Positions 45,983-54,726 of a stretch of DNA of 64,000 bases are shown here, in pieces (position 1 is the first letter of the stretch; each line of letters opens with the position of its first letter). The stretch covers positions 1 through 64,000 of the forward strand of contig NZ_FXTO01000012.1 in assembly GCF_900182725.1 (NCBI RefSeq). Direction: 5' to 3'. A program made the position numbers and the translations under genes. This DNA comes from Thalassovita litoralis (GTDB lineage: Bacteria; Pseudomonadota; Alphaproteobacteria; Rhodobacterales; Rhodobacteraceae). A model generated the notes under the pieces. It searched no databases. It was not told the origin of the DNA and was given only the letters and a program-made list of their open reading frames with translations.

Positions 45983-46031
45983 CCAAAGATACGGAATGAT
46001 GCCGCCGCTTGGTGGGTTATGAAAGGCTGAT

Positions 46032-46472
46032 ATGCTTATGGGCATGTTTGCTTATATCAGCCTTTTCGCGGCGGCCTTTGCTGCTGCAACCTTGCTGCCC
46101 ATGCAGTCCGAGGCGTTGCTGGCGTATCGTCTGACTGACCCGGCCCTGTCAGCCTGGGCGCTGATTGGCATGGCAACCTTGGGCAACGTACTGGGGTCCG
46201 TTGTAAGCTGGGTATGCGGGCGTTTCTTGCGGCGGTATCAGGATCGCCGGTGGTTTCCGGTTTCTGCTGCACAGTTGCAACGGGCCGAGCAACGCTATCA
46301 TCGCTATGGGCGCTGGAGCTTATTGGCAAGTTGGGTGCCGATTATCGGTGATCCTCTGACCGTGGTGGCCGGATTGATGAGGGAACCAATCTGGAGCTTC
46401 ATGATGATCGTCACTTGTGCGAAATTTCTGCGCTATTTGGCAATTGCCGCTGTGACGCTGGCTTGGCTTTGA
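46032..46472 (+). CDS. YqaA family membrane protein
   Basis: A 146-residue inner-membrane protein with four hydrophobic segments. FAAATLLPMQSEALLAY, ATLGNVLGSVVSWVCGRFL and the RYGRWSLLASWVPIIGDPLTVVAG motif (with the conserved Arg and GDP) are those of the YqaA branch of the DedA/SNARE-associated family. Members are thought to transport lipids or maintain proton motive force; the substrate is unknown here. A weak hairpin with a T6 run at 46475-46494 follows. Confidence 0.85.
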   Translation: MLMGMFAYISLFAAAFAAATLLPMQSEALLAYRLTDPALSAWALIGMATLGNVLGSVVSWVCGRFLRRYQDRRWFPVSAAQLQRAEQRYHRYGRWSLLASWVPIIGDPLTVVAGLMREPIWSFMMIVTCAKFLRYLAIAAVTLAWL

Positions 46473-46810
46473 CGCCGATCTTTGTCGGTTTTTTGACCGG
46501 GCGTCGCATATCGGTCAGAAAACTGCCTTGTTTCAGCTTGGGTATTTTTACTGTGCTGATGTCGGTTTTTCTGCGGGGGGTAGCACGGTTTGGGTGGTGT
46601 TAACCATTTGTTAACTGAGGACTTGTCGCGGTGGTTAACCTTTGTGTTCCTTAAAAGGTGTGTCGTTCTAATTTGCTTCGCCTTTGCCTCAAAATGGTCG
46701 AAGTCGAACCTGAAAAACGACACTCTCGGCGGGCAGTCTGCATGGTGTTGAGAAAGAGTATATGAATCAGGTTCCGGTGGGGCGCGGGTCTGACCGGGAA
46801 AGGGTATAAG
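46473..46810. other. Intergenic control region of the sensor kinase
   Basis: No gene is seen. It contains the weak terminator of the YqaA-like gene, the perfect CtrA-type box at 46600-46614, a further half site GGTTAACC near 46634, and an 8-bp inverted repeat GTGTCGTT (46660-46667) / AACGACAC (46716-46723). Confidence 0.5.
46600..46614. promoter_or_regulatory. CtrA-type box upstream of the sensor kinase
   Basis: TTAACCATTTGTTAA is a perfect TTAA-N7-TTAA site, matching the extended TTAACCAT form. It lies about 200 bp before the kinase start, with another TTAACC half site 20 bp further on. Confidence 0.55.
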
Positions 46811-48145
46811 ATGTCAGGTGTGACGGGTGTCAGTGTGGATGTGGCAGATGGAGCAGTGCAAGCGGCTTCGGTCCTGCCAGTCGGGCTGACGCCGTTTCAC
46901 GGGGTACTGTTGCTGTTTGTCGCGGTTCTGTCGGTTCGCGCCTTTGTTCAGCCGCGCCCCTTTGTTGCCGCCAGCCAACAACAGCCCGCTAAGCGAAAGC
47001 GCAAGGTCCGCGGCGGATTGCGTGGGGCTGTGCAAATGCTGACAGGTCACAGCCAACCGCAATTGCCTGCACCCAAAGCTGAACCGCAATCCCATAAGTT
47101 GCTGGAGGTGGCTTTTACGGCGCTGCTGGACGAGGTCTTTGTGTTCGATCCTGAAACCAGCCGTGTGTCCTTTCTGAACGCGCGGGCCGAGGCGCGGGTT
47201 GCTGGCTTGGGATTGAAAAAAAACCGTGTGCGGTTTCCAGATTTGTTGCCTGCGGCAAACCGGGCGGCGGTGACTGGCGCCATTCGCAACCTGCGCCACA
47301 GTGCGTTGGATTCGGTTGTGTTCGAGTTGACCAGCGCCGGGGCGCCGCTGGAGTTGACGTTGAAGCTAATCCGCGAGGATGGTGCGGATGATTGTTTCAT
47401 GGCGGTGCTGCGTGACATTTCCGGTCGTGTCAGCGAAGCAAGGGCACAATCAGATTATGTTGCAACGCTAAGCCATGAAATGCGGACCCCGCTGACCTCG
47501 ATCAAGGGGGCGATGGATTTGATCGCGTCAGGACAGATGGGGGTATTAAGCGGGAATGCCGCCGCGACGCTGGGTGTGGCACAACGAAATGTGGACCGGC
47601 TATTGCGGTTGACTAACGACATTCTGGATCTGGAAAAGCTGGATGCCGGTAAGATGCGATGCGACTTTGAAGAAGTGCGCATGGGTCTGTTGGTCAAGGG
47701 CGCAATCGAAGAAATTCAGGACTATGCCCGCAAATTTGACGTGTCGATCCGCGCGGAAATGCGGTGTCAGGATTGCCGGACCTATGCCGATCCCATGCGT
47801 TTGTCGCAGGTCATGGCGAATTTGCTGTCCAATGCGATCAAGTTTTCCCAACCTCAGACCGAGGTTTGTGCATCGGTTTGTGAAATGGATGGAAATATTC
47901 GCGTTTCGGTGGTTGACCACGGTCCGGGTATCCCAGAAAACATACAAGCGGATTTGTTTATGCCCTATTCTCAGGGGCCGCAGGTGCAACGCAAGGTTGC
48001 CAGTACTGGGTTGGGGTTAAGCATTGCCAAAAAGATTGTCGAAGCGCATGGCGGTTCGATCGGATTTGAATCCGAGCCAGGGCAGGGGGCGACGTTTTAT
48101 TTTGAGCTGCCCAAAGCTGGCTTTACGGGTGATGTTGCTGCCTGA
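46811..48145 (+). CDS. Membrane-anchored PAS sensor histidine kinase
   Basis: A 444-residue kinase. One N-terminal membrane helix (about 26-45) is followed by a basic linker, a PAS-like domain (about 95-205), a HisKA domain with LSHEMRTPL (phospho-His222) and an ATPase domain with N box LLSNAIKFS, DHGPGIP and GLGLSIAKKIVEAHGG. With no periplasmic domain it should sense an internal or membrane signal through PAS. Next to it are two receivers and an HPt protein, which could form a phosphorelay. A CtrA-type box precedes it. Confidence 0.92.
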   Translation: MSGVTGVSVDVADGAVQAASVLPVGLTPFHGVLLLFVAVLSVRAFVQPRPFVAASQQQPAKRKRKVRGGLRGAVQMLTGHSQPQLPAPKAEPQSHKLLEVAFTALLDEVFVFDPETSRVSFLNARAEARVAGLGLKKNRVRFPDLLPAANRAAVTGAIRNLRHSALDSVVFELTSAGAPLELTLKLIREDGADDCFMAVLRDISGRVSEARAQSDYVATLSHEMRTPLTSIKGAMDLIASGQMGVLSGNAAATLGVAQRNVDRLLRLTNDILDLEKLDAGKMRCDFEEVRMGLLVKGAIEEIQDYARKFDVSIRAEMRCQDCRTYADPMRLSQVMANLLSNAIKFSQPQTEVCASVCEMDGNIRVSVVDHGPGIPENIQADLFMPYSQGPQVQRKVASTGLGLSIAKKIVEAHGGSIGFESEPGQGATFYFELPKAGFTGDVAA

Positions 48146-48249
48146 TCCTTCACAAGGGACGGGCTGCGAAAAATAATTCAGGGCTGCGATTGTGCGGCAG
48201 GTCGGTCCGGTGTCGGGCGGGTTATTGGAGTTTTAGCATGGAGAGGGCG

Positions 48250-48633
48250 ATGACGGTCTTTCCCAAAGTGTTACATGTCGAAGACGACGCAGACATACGC
48301 GAGATCGCACGGCTGGCATTGGAGGTGATCGGTGGGCTGACGGTGAAACAATGCGCAACCGGGGCCGAAGCCGTGCAGCAGGCACCCGAGGTAAAGCCGG
48401 ATTTGTTGCTGCTGGATATGTCCATGCCGGACATGAACGGGGTCGAAACGTTAAACGCCGTGCGGGCCTTGCCGGGCATGAGCGGCGTTCCAGCGATTTT
48501 CATGACGGCGCGCGCCCAGCTTCAGGAACAGACTGACCTGCTGCAAGAGGGGGCTGTGGCTGTCATATCCAAGCCATTTGACGCGATGACGCTGGCGCAA
48601 GAGATACTGGACATTTGGCAGGGGTTGGGCTGA
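48250..48633 (+). CDS. Single-domain response regulator
   Basis: A 127-residue stand-alone receiver. Acidic residues Asp12-Asp13 (HVEDDADI), phospho-acceptor Asp56 (LLLLDMSMP), the threonine in FMTARA and the lysine in ISKPFDAM are all present. The ATG at 48250 has GGAGAGGG upstream; a Met four codons earlier is possible. It would carry phosphate from the neighbouring kinase to an HPt or act on a target protein. Confidence 0.9.
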   Translation: MTVFPKVLHVEDDADIREIARLALEVIGGLTVKQCATGAEAVQQAPEVKPDLLLLDMSMPDMNGVETLNAVRALPGMSGVPAIFMTARAQLQEQTDLLQEGAVAVISKPFDAMTLAQEILDIWQGLG

Positions 48634-48668
48634 CAGGCCACCCCGACGCCCCGACCAGCCATAAAATT

Positions 48669-48690
48669 AAGCCCCGAAATGTCGGGGCTT
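48669..48690. terminator. Bidirectional terminator between receiver and HPt genes
   Basis: AAGCCCCGA (48669-48677) and TCGGGGCTT (48682-48690) form a 9-bp stem with a 4-nt loop followed by TTT. It serves the converging genes. Confidence 0.85.
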
Positions 48691-48726
48691 TTTGCGTCGA
48701 TCAGGCGAGAGGCAGACGGGAAACGG

Positions 48727-49098
48727 TCAGGCCGGGTAGTCGTGAACGATCAGGGCCATTTCCCCCAGCATGTCGTCCACCGCGTCCAGCGCGGCTGCCA
48801 GATGGGCTGGATTTTCCATGTAGCGGGTCACGGCGGCTTCGGCGGCAAAGCTGAGTTCGCCCAGTTCGGGGAAGCCCATAGTGGCGGCCATGCCTGCGGT
48901 TTTGTGGGCGTAATGGCGAAACAGGTCCATCGCTTGTGCCGGGCTGGACAACAAGACGTCGGAATCCCTGACTTGTTCCATCCGTGTCAGGCGGCGTGCC
49001 AGCGTTGCAGCAAAACCGGGACGCATTTCCGCAAGTTTCGCGGCGAAGAGTTCGGCATAGGCGGCATTCCGTGCGGCCTGCATCGCAGTCATTCCCAT
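48727..49098 (-). CDS. HPt (histidine phosphotransfer) protein
   Basis: A 123-residue helical protein. FRHYAHKTAGMAATMGFPELGEL is the HPt motif, with His65 of AHKTAG as the phospho-acceptor. It has no other domain. The start lies 3 bp after the stop of the upstream receiver-GGDEF-like gene, so both are made together. It is the missing link for a kinase-receiver-HPt-receiver relay encoded at this locus. Confidence 0.85.
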   Translation of the reverse strand: MGMTAMQAARNAAYAELFAAKLAEMRPGFAATLARRLTRMEQVRDSDVLLSSPAQAMDLFRHYAHKTAGMAATMGFPELGELSFAAEAAVTRYMENPAHLAAALDAVDDMLGEMALIVHDYPA

Positions 49099-49101
49099 CT
49101 G

Positions 49102-50100
49102 TTAACCCGCCCAAGCAAAGGCTTTGATCAGATCACGCTTCCAGCCAGAAAATTCGCTGGCGTGAACCGCGTCCGAGGCCGCCTTACGGGCCTTGTCCAG
49201 CGCGGTGTCCATTGCCTCTACCGCGACACGCCCGGACCGCAGGCCCATCCGCTGACAGGGGCTGACGGCAACCTGTACATCCATTTCGCGCCAGTCGTCA
49301 TAGGCCAGTTCCAGCTTGTCGATGGCTTGCTGTACCGTCATTTGCAGCTCTTCCGGGTCAATCTGATCGCGTCCGTGGCTGACGCAAACGAACGCACCAT
49401 GTCCGGCATGGGCAACAAAGCTTTCCCCATATGTCAGGCTTTCTGAAATCGCCTCGGACACGTCGGTGATTGCATAGAAATATTCCTCGGGGGTGCAGCT
49501 TTCATACAGATCACGGGCGTTCACGATCTGAAAGGCAAAGACATTGGTGGCAAACATGCCACCCCGGCCCAGTTGCAGCAGAAAGTTTTCCAATGCGATG
49601 CGATCAATCACCCCGGCCACGTCGCGCACGGCAAAGGCTGTGTCGAAGTTGAATTTCGGACCACGAAAACTGTCATTCAGCAGGGCTTGGACCATTTCGC
49701 CCTTGTTGCGGGCATCACGGTTTTTTTCGTTCAGGCGTTCCGCGACACGCATCCGGGTGGTTAATTCCAGCGGATCAAAGGGCTTGGTGACATAGTCGGA
49801 GGCCCCTGCGGCAAAAGCCTGATTGATGAAAATCTTATCCGACATCGCCGTAACCATCAGGATCGGAGATTCCGAATAGTCAGGAATATGACGAATCCAG
49901 TCGCAAAGTTCGATCCCAGAGATTTGGGGCATCTGGATGTCCAACAGGAAGCAATCGAATGGAGTGGTGGCGTGCTGGATGATTTCCATTGCTTCGACTG
50001 CGGAGTGCGACGTGGTGATGTCCGGGTAGCCCGCTTTCGGCAAAGAGCCTTTCAGCAGGTCCAGAACCATCGGATCGTCATCGACTGCGAGTACTTTCAT
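49102..50100 (-). CDS. Response regulator with degenerate GGDEF-like output domain
   Basis: A 332-residue protein. The receiver (1-120) has Asp7-Asp9, phospho-acceptor Asp54 (LLDIQMP) and TKPFDPLEL. A coiled linker (about 120-140) follows. The rest has the strand-helix order of a GGDEF domain (DRIALENFLLQL, VFAFQIVN, ITDVSEAISESL, QAIDKLELAYDD) but the signature loop reads FVAHAGHGAFVCV, so the GGDEF catalytic residues are absent. It cannot be an active diguanylate cyclase in the usual way; it may bind a nucleotide or partner. The ATG at 50100 (MKVLAVDDD) was chosen over a much longer reading. Confidence 0.78.
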   Translation of the reverse strand: MKVLAVDDDPMVLDLLKGSLPKAGYPDITTSHSAVEAMEIIQHATTPFDCFLLDIQMPQISGIELCDWIRHIPDYSESPILMVTAMSDKIFINQAFAAGASDYVTKPFDPLELTTRMRVAERLNEKNRDARNKGEMVQALLNDSFRGPKFNFDTAFAVRDVAGVIDRIALENFLLQLGRGGMFATNVFAFQIVNARDLYESCTPEEYFYAITDVSEAISESLTYGESFVAHAGHGAFVCVSHGRDQIDPEELQMTVQQAIDKLELAYDDWREMDVQVAVSPCQRMGLRSGRVAVEAMDTALDKARKAASDAVHASEFSGWKRDLIKAFAWAG

Positions 50101-50458
50101 CTGTTCGTTTCCAGCGTTTGGCCCGCCGGTTCCGAATGTCCGGGCGGTCGGGTGTATTCCTGTCTGGATCAGGTTTGATTCAAAATGTGGCGAATTTGGG
50201 CTGGGTAAGCGGCAATACAGTGATGGGTTGTACTTACTGCGGTCGATCTGGAAACGGTTGTCTGGTGTCGGGGTTTTTGTTTCGCTTGATGCGGATAACT
50301 GTGTGCTTGGGTGACATCTGCGGCAGGGGCGCGTTCTGCGTTTGGTTGATCCGGTCGGCGAAAAAATGGGCGGGGTGATAAATTGTTCTAGCAATATGGT
50401 GCATGGCGTGCATAGTGATTGGCATTATAATGCCAAAATGGCAAACGGGAGGAACTCC
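50101..50458. other. Divergent control region between the relay genes and the benzoate module
   Basis: No gene is seen. The right half holds TGCA repeats and the palindrome listed at 50421-50434. The left half would hold the promoter of the receiver-GGDEF-like gene; no clear box is recognised there. Confidence 0.45.
50400..50434. promoter_or_regulatory. Probable BoxR operator upstream of the TRAP binding protein gene
   Basis: GGCATTATAATGCC (50421-50434) is a perfect 14-bp palindrome of the form NGCA-N6-TGCN, 25 bp before the start codon. Just upstream TGCA occurs at 50400-50403 and 50409-50412. The palindrome belongs to the same family as sites before the ligase, boxC and boxR. Confidence 0.55.
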
Positions 50459-51505
50459 ATGACTAAACGCAGAACCATTCTGGGTGTGTTGGGCGGCGCC
50501 GCAATTGCGGCCTTGTCCACCGCCTTCACCGTAACCCCCGCATTGGCGCAAGAGGTGACGCTGAAACTGCATCAATTCCTGCCCGCGCAGGCGAACGTGC
50601 CGCGTCTGGTGCTGGATGTTTGGGCCGACAAGGTCGAGGCGGATTCCAAGGGGCGCATCAAGGTTGAACGTTATCCGTCGATGCAATTGGGCGGAAAGCC
50701 CCCGGAATTGATGGATCAGGCGATTGATGGCGTGGCCGATGTGGTTTGGACCGTGGTGGGCTATACGCCGGGCCGCTTCCCTTCGACCGAGGTGTTTGAA
50801 CTGCCCTTCATGATGACAGATGCCCGCGCGACCAGCCGCGCCTATTGGCAGATGTTTGAAAAACACATGAAAGATACCGAGTTCAAGGATGTGCATATCC
50901 TTGGCGCATGGGTGCATGGGCCGGGTGTGTTTCACACCAAGAACCCGGTGCATGTGCCGGGGGATCTGGAGGGTATGAAAATCCGGGGCGGGTCGCGCCC
51001 TGTGAATTCGCTGCTGACGCATCTGGGGGCGACCCCGGTCGGGATGCCGGTGCCTGCGGTGTCCGAAGGTCTGTCCAAGGGCGTGATCGACGGCACCACT
51101 ATTCCGTGGGAAGTGACCGCCGCGCTGAAAGTGCCGGAACTGGTGGGAAATCACACCGAATTTTCCGGGGCGGCGCTGTATACGATCACCTTTGTGTTGG
51201 CGATGAACAAGGACAAGTATGAAAGCCTGCCGGACGATCTGAAGGCCGTGATTGATGCCAATTCGGGCGAGGAGTTTTCTGTCTTTGCAGGTGGCACGCA
51301 GGCAGATGCGGATATTCCCGCCCGTCAGAAAGCGGTGGATCGCGGCAACAATATCATCACGCTGGACGCCGCCCAGACCGAAGAATGGCGCAAAATGGCG
51401 CAACCCGTTTATGATGAATGGATTGCGGACGTGAAGACCACGGGCATCGACGGTCAGGCATTGATCGACGAAGCCAAAGGGCTGATTGCGAAATACACCA
51501 AGTAA
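50459..51505 (+). CDS. TRAP transporter periplasmic binding protein (DctP family)
   Basis: A 348-residue secreted solute-binding protein. The signal peptide is MTKRRTILGVLGGAAIAALS with cleavage expected after ALA (residue 30). The mature part has TLKLHQFLPAQANVP, the LPFMM segment and GMKIRGGSRPVNSLLTHLGATPVGMPV, where the Arg binds the substrate carboxylate in DctP proteins. Position at the head of the benzoate genes and a shared operator suggest that it binds benzoate or a related aromatic acid. No TRAP membrane subunits are in the window. AGGAAC precedes the ATG. Confidence 0.88.
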   Translation: MTKRRTILGVLGGAAIAALSTAFTVTPALAQEVTLKLHQFLPAQANVPRLVLDVWADKVEADSKGRIKVERYPSMQLGGKPPELMDQAIDGVADVVWTVVGYTPGRFPSTEVFELPFMMTDARATSRAYWQMFEKHMKDTEFKDVHILGAWVHGPGVFHTKNPVHVPGDLEGMKIRGGSRPVNSLLTHLGATPVGMPVPAVSEGLSKGVIDGTTIPWEVTAALKVPELVGNHTEFSGAALYTITFVLAMNKDKYESLPDDLKAVIDANSGEEFSVFAGGTQADADIPARQKAVDRGNNIITLDAAQTEEWRKMAQPVYDEWIADVKTTGIDGQALIDEAKGLIAKYTK

Positions 51506-51571
51506 GCCAAAGGCTTTGCTGGATGATTGGGCCGTGGCGGTTTGCGCTGCGGCCCTTTTTGTGCGAAAAAA

Positions 51572-51630
51572 TGCACTATTGTGGCAGGATTTTCTTGCGA
51601 ACTGCGGGATTTATTGCATTATAAAGCACA
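51572..51630. promoter_or_regulatory. Probable BoxR operators upstream of the benzoate-CoA ligase gene
   Basis: TGCACTATTGTGGCA (51572-51586) and TGCATTATAAAGCACA (51615-51630) both follow the TGCA-N6-TGCA pattern with one or two mismatches. They lie 130-190 bp before the start codon, in the gap after the TRAP binding protein gene. Confidence 0.5.
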
Positions 51631-51763
51631 TTATTGCGCGGTTGGGCTGGGTTAGATTCCTGATGCGCGGCAGGAAGAGGAGCCTGCCGCTGGTTCATCC
51701 CCACCGCTGACAGGAGGATGCCTGCGGATGTCTTGCATTGCGGCGGGCTAAGGGAGGAACTGA

Positions 51764-53305
51764 ATGTCGGAGTGTAGGAATGCCGCGAATTATTTCGTGG
51801 ATCGCCATGTCGAGGAAGGGCGTGGTGCAAAGGTCGCGTTCCGCGAGGCGGATGGCAAGCAGCGGGAACTGACCTATGGTCAACTGGCCGCCGAAACGGC
51901 GTGCGCTGCGGCAGCTTTTGGGCGTGCTGGAATCCGGCGCGAAGAACGCGTGGCGCTGCTGGTGTTGGATCAGGCCGAAATGCCGGTGCTGTTTTGGGGT
52001 GCGCTAAAGGCCGGTGTGGTGCCGATCCCGTTGAACACGCTGCTGGCGGCCTCGGTCTACGATGTGATCTTGCGGGACAGCCGCGCTGCGGCCTTGTTTG
52101 TGTCCGAAGCGCTGTATCCCGTGGTCGCCCCCGCGTTAGAAGGCAACCCGTTCCTGCGCGAGGTTGTGATCTTATCTGACGCGGCCCCACAGGGGGCAAT
52201 TACCTATGATGCCTTTATGGACGGCGCGGACCCCATTTCCACGGTCGAAACATCCGAGGATGAAATTGCGTTTTGGCTGTATTCCTCCGGGTCCACCGGG
52301 CAACCCAAGGGGGTGAAGCACGTTCACGGCAGTTTATGCGCGACAGCAGATACCTATGGGGCGCAGGTTTTGCAGACCAGCGAAGATGACGTTGTGTATT
52401 CCGTGGCAAAGCTGTTCTTTGCCTATGGTTTGGGGAATGCGATGACATTCCCGATGGCCGTGGGGGCAACGACGATCCTGTTTTCCGGGCGTCCCACGCC
52501 AGAAGCGGCGGCGCAGATCATGGACGCGCATAAACCCAGCGTGTTCTGCGGGGTTCCCACGCTCTATGCCGCGATGGTGCATTACTGGGAGGACGGCAAG
52601 CCGTTGCCGGACACGACGCTGCGGGCCTGCATTTCGGCGGGCGAGGCATTGCCCGAAGAGGTTGGCAAGAAATGGCAGCAGCGGTGGGGTGTCGACATCA
52701 TGGATGGTGTCGGATCAACCGAAATGCTGCATATCTTTCTGTCGAATAAGCCGGGGGATGTGGTGTATGGCACCTCGGGGACGGCGGTGCCGGGGTACGA
52801 GGTGCGGCTGGTTGATGAAAACGATGCCGAAGTCGCCGATGGCGATGTTGGTGAATTGCTGGTGCGCGGCCCGTCTGCCGCCGAAGGCTATTGGAACCAG
52901 CGCGGTAAATCCCGTTCCACCTTCGAGGGGCACTGGACGCGCACCGGGGATAAATATGAACGGACTGCGAACGGGCGCTACATCTACTGTGGGCGCACGG
53001 ACGATATGTTCAAAGTGTCCGGCATCTGGGTATCCCCGTTCGAGATCGAGCAGGCGCTGGTCTCCTACCCTGCTGTGTTGGAAGCGGCCGTGGTGGCATG
53101 GCATGACGAGGAAGGGCTGGAAAAGCCCAAGGCCTATGTCGTGCTAAAGGATGGGCATGGTGCGGCCGAACTGGACGATCTGAAGAATTACGTGAAGCAA
53201 AAGATCGGCAAGTGGAAATATCCCCGCTGGGTCGAGGTGGTCGAGGATTTGCCAAAGACCGCGACCGGAAAAATTCAACGGTTTAAGCTACGAGAGGGCG
53301 TGTGA
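51764..53305 (+). CDS. bclA: Benzoate-CoA ligase
   Basis: A 513-residue AMP-forming acyl-CoA synthetase that activates benzoate to benzoyl-CoA, the entry step of the box pathway. NAANYFVDRHVEEGRGAKVAF is the usual opening of benzoate-CoA ligases. The ATP motif is YSSGSTGQPKG, followed by VHGSL, GVPTLYAAMVHY, GVGSTEMLHIFLSN (acyl pocket), GRTDDMFKVSG and the C-terminal catalytic lysine in PKTATGKIQRF. A 2-aminobenzoate or hydroxybenzoate preference cannot be excluded, but the box genes next door favour benzoate. The start has GGGAGGAAC upstream; the stop overlaps the next gene. Confidence 0.92.
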   Translation: MSECRNAANYFVDRHVEEGRGAKVAFREADGKQRELTYGQLAAETACAAAAFGRAGIRREERVALLVLDQAEMPVLFWGALKAGVVPIPLNTLLAASVYDVILRDSRAAALFVSEALYPVVAPALEGNPFLREVVILSDAAPQGAITYDAFMDGADPISTVETSEDEIAFWLYSSGSTGQPKGVKHVHGSLCATADTYGAQVLQTSEDDVVYSVAKLFFAYGLGNAMTFPMAVGATTILFSGRPTPEAAAQIMDAHKPSVFCGVPTLYAAMVHYWEDGKPLPDTTLRACISAGEALPEEVGKKWQQRWGVDIMDGVGSTEMLHIFLSNKPGDVVYGTSGTAVPGYEVRLVDENDAEVADGDVGELLVRGPSAAEGYWNQRGKSRSTFEGHWTRTGDKYERTANGRYIYCGRTDDMFKVSGIWVSPFEIEQALVSYPAVLEAAVVAWHDEEGLEKPKAYVVLKDGHGAAELDDLKNYVKQKIGKWKYPRWVEVVEDLPKTATGKIQRFKLREGV

Positions 53306-54120
53306 TGGATTGGGGTGCAGGGCAGGGGTTTCTGACGGTTAGCGGTATCCGGTTGGAATATCGCTGCACTGGCCCTGCGCCGGGGCAGGCCCCAATCATC
53401 GTGTTGTTGCACGAAGGGTTGGGGTGCGCGGCGCTGTGGCGGGATTTTCCCGAAAAGCTGGCGCAGGCGACCGGCCTGGGGGTGTTTGCCTATTCCCGCG
53501 CGGGGTATGGGCAGTCTGATGGCAAGCCCCTGCCGTGGCCTGTGCATTATATGACCGACGAAGCCGTAGATGTGCTGCCGCATGTGCTGGATGGTATCGG
53601 ATTTCAGTCCGGTATCCTGATGGGGCATTCGGACGGGGCGACCATTGCCGCGATTTATGCGGGCAGCGTTGCGGATTTCCGGGTGCGGGGGCTGGTGCTG
53701 ATGGCGCCGCATTTCTTTACCGAATCTGTGGGGTTGGCGGCGATCCAGCAGGCCAAGCTGGCATATGATACGGGCGATTTGCGGGCGAAGATGGCGAAGT
53801 ATCATCGCGACCCGGATAATGCGTTCCGTGGCTGGAACGATAGCTGGCTGAACCCGGAGTTTTATCATTGGAACGTGGCGGATGTGATTGATTATCTGCG
53901 CATCCCGACCTTGGCCATTCAGGGCGAAGGTGACGAATACGGAACGCTGGCGCAAATCACCGAGGTGGAAACGCGGTCTTACGCGCCGGTAGATGTGGAA
54001 ATTCTGCCGGATTGCGGCCATGCGCCCCAGTTCGATCAGCCGGAAAAGGTGCTGACTGCTGTGGCCGATTTTGCAGCCCGATTGCAGCGGATCGAGGCGG
54101 CGCAGCCCGAAACGGCATAG
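53302..54120 (+). CDS. Alpha/beta hydrolase in the benzoate cluster
   Basis: A 272-residue alpha/beta-fold hydrolase. The nucleophile elbow is MGHSDGATIA (Ser of GHSDG), the acid is in QGEGDEYGT and the histidine in DCGHAPQFDQPEKV. The oxyanion region LHEGLGCAALW is typical. Similar hydrolases often sit in box clusters and might release CoA from benzoyl-CoA or other dead-end thioesters; this is inference. It overlaps the ligase gene by 4 bp and abuts the DUF309 gene. Confidence 0.85.
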   Translation: MMDWGAGQGFLTVSGIRLEYRCTGPAPGQAPIIVLLHEGLGCAALWRDFPEKLAQATGLGVFAYSRAGYGQSDGKPLPWPVHYMTDEAVDVLPHVLDGIGFQSGILMGHSDGATIAAIYAGSVADFRVRGLVLMAPHFFTESVGLAAIQQAKLAYDTGDLRAKMAKYHRDPDNAFRGWNDSWLNPEFYHWNVADVIDYLRIPTLAIQGEGDEYGTLAQITEVETRSYAPVDVEILPDCGHAPQFDQPEKVLTAVADFAARLQRIEAAQPETA

Positions 54121-54576
54121 ATGGTGGCCCTGCCATCATATGCCTATGTGCCGGGGCAAATGCCCCGCCATCCAGAGGGGCGGTTTGACGATCTGCGCAT
54201 GACTGTGCGCCCCGATATGACCGCTGAGCAGTTATGTGCCACGCCCGCCTTTCAGGCGGGTCTTGTGTTTCTGGATCACGGTTTTTTCTGGGAGGCGCAT
54301 GAGGTGCTGGAGCCTGTTTGGCTGGCTTTGCCCGATGGGCCGGATCGGATCATGGTGCAGGCGTTAATCCAACTGGCGAATGCCCGATTGAAGCAGCGTA
54401 TGGCCCGCCCGCGTGCGGTGCTGCGCCTGTGTCGGATCGTCGAGGCACATTTGCAGGCGTGTGAGGGGCGGGGAATGGTCATGGGGCAAAGCCCCGCAGC
54501 AGTGCGGGCGGCGGTCGATGCTTTGCAGGCAGAGATTCGCGGTGATGCGGGGGATGTGTCAAATTGTGCGATATAA
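54121..54576 (+). CDS. DUF309 protein
   Basis: A 151-residue helical protein. SYAYVPGQMPRHPEGRFDDL at the N-terminus and DHGFFWEAHEVLEPVWLAL followed by MVQALIQLANARLK are the DUF309 signature (WEAHE). The family has no proven function. Its ATG directly follows the hydrolase stop codon, so it belongs to the benzoate transcript; whether it takes part in the pathway is unknown. Confidence 0.85.
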   Translation: MVALPSYAYVPGQMPRHPEGRFDDLRMTVRPDMTAEQLCATPAFQAGLVFLDHGFFWEAHEVLEPVWLALPDGPDRIMVQALIQLANARLKQRMARPRAVLRLCRIVEAHLQACEGRGMVMGQSPAAVRAAVDALQAEIRGDAGDVSNCAI

Positions 54577-54694
54577 TGCCTAAATTTATGATGAGGGGTA
54601 AAGTTTGGGGGTAAATCTTGCCCTGGCATCAAATAAAAGTGTCACTATAGCGCATAAATACCTTTTCGGACGGGGTAATGGGAACTATAGTGCA
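54567..54694. promoter_or_regulatory. Probable BoxR operators upstream of boxC
   Basis: Three related sites are seen: TGCGATATAATGCC (54567-54580), GTCACTATAGCGCA (54641-54654) and GGAACTATAGTGCA (54681-54694). The last two share the core CTATAG with a 40-bp offset, about four helical turns. Together they define the consensus TGCA-CTATAG-TGCA. Confidence 0.55.
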
Positions 54695-54726
54695 GAAAAG
54701 CGACATGGACTTGAGGAGATGCCGAC

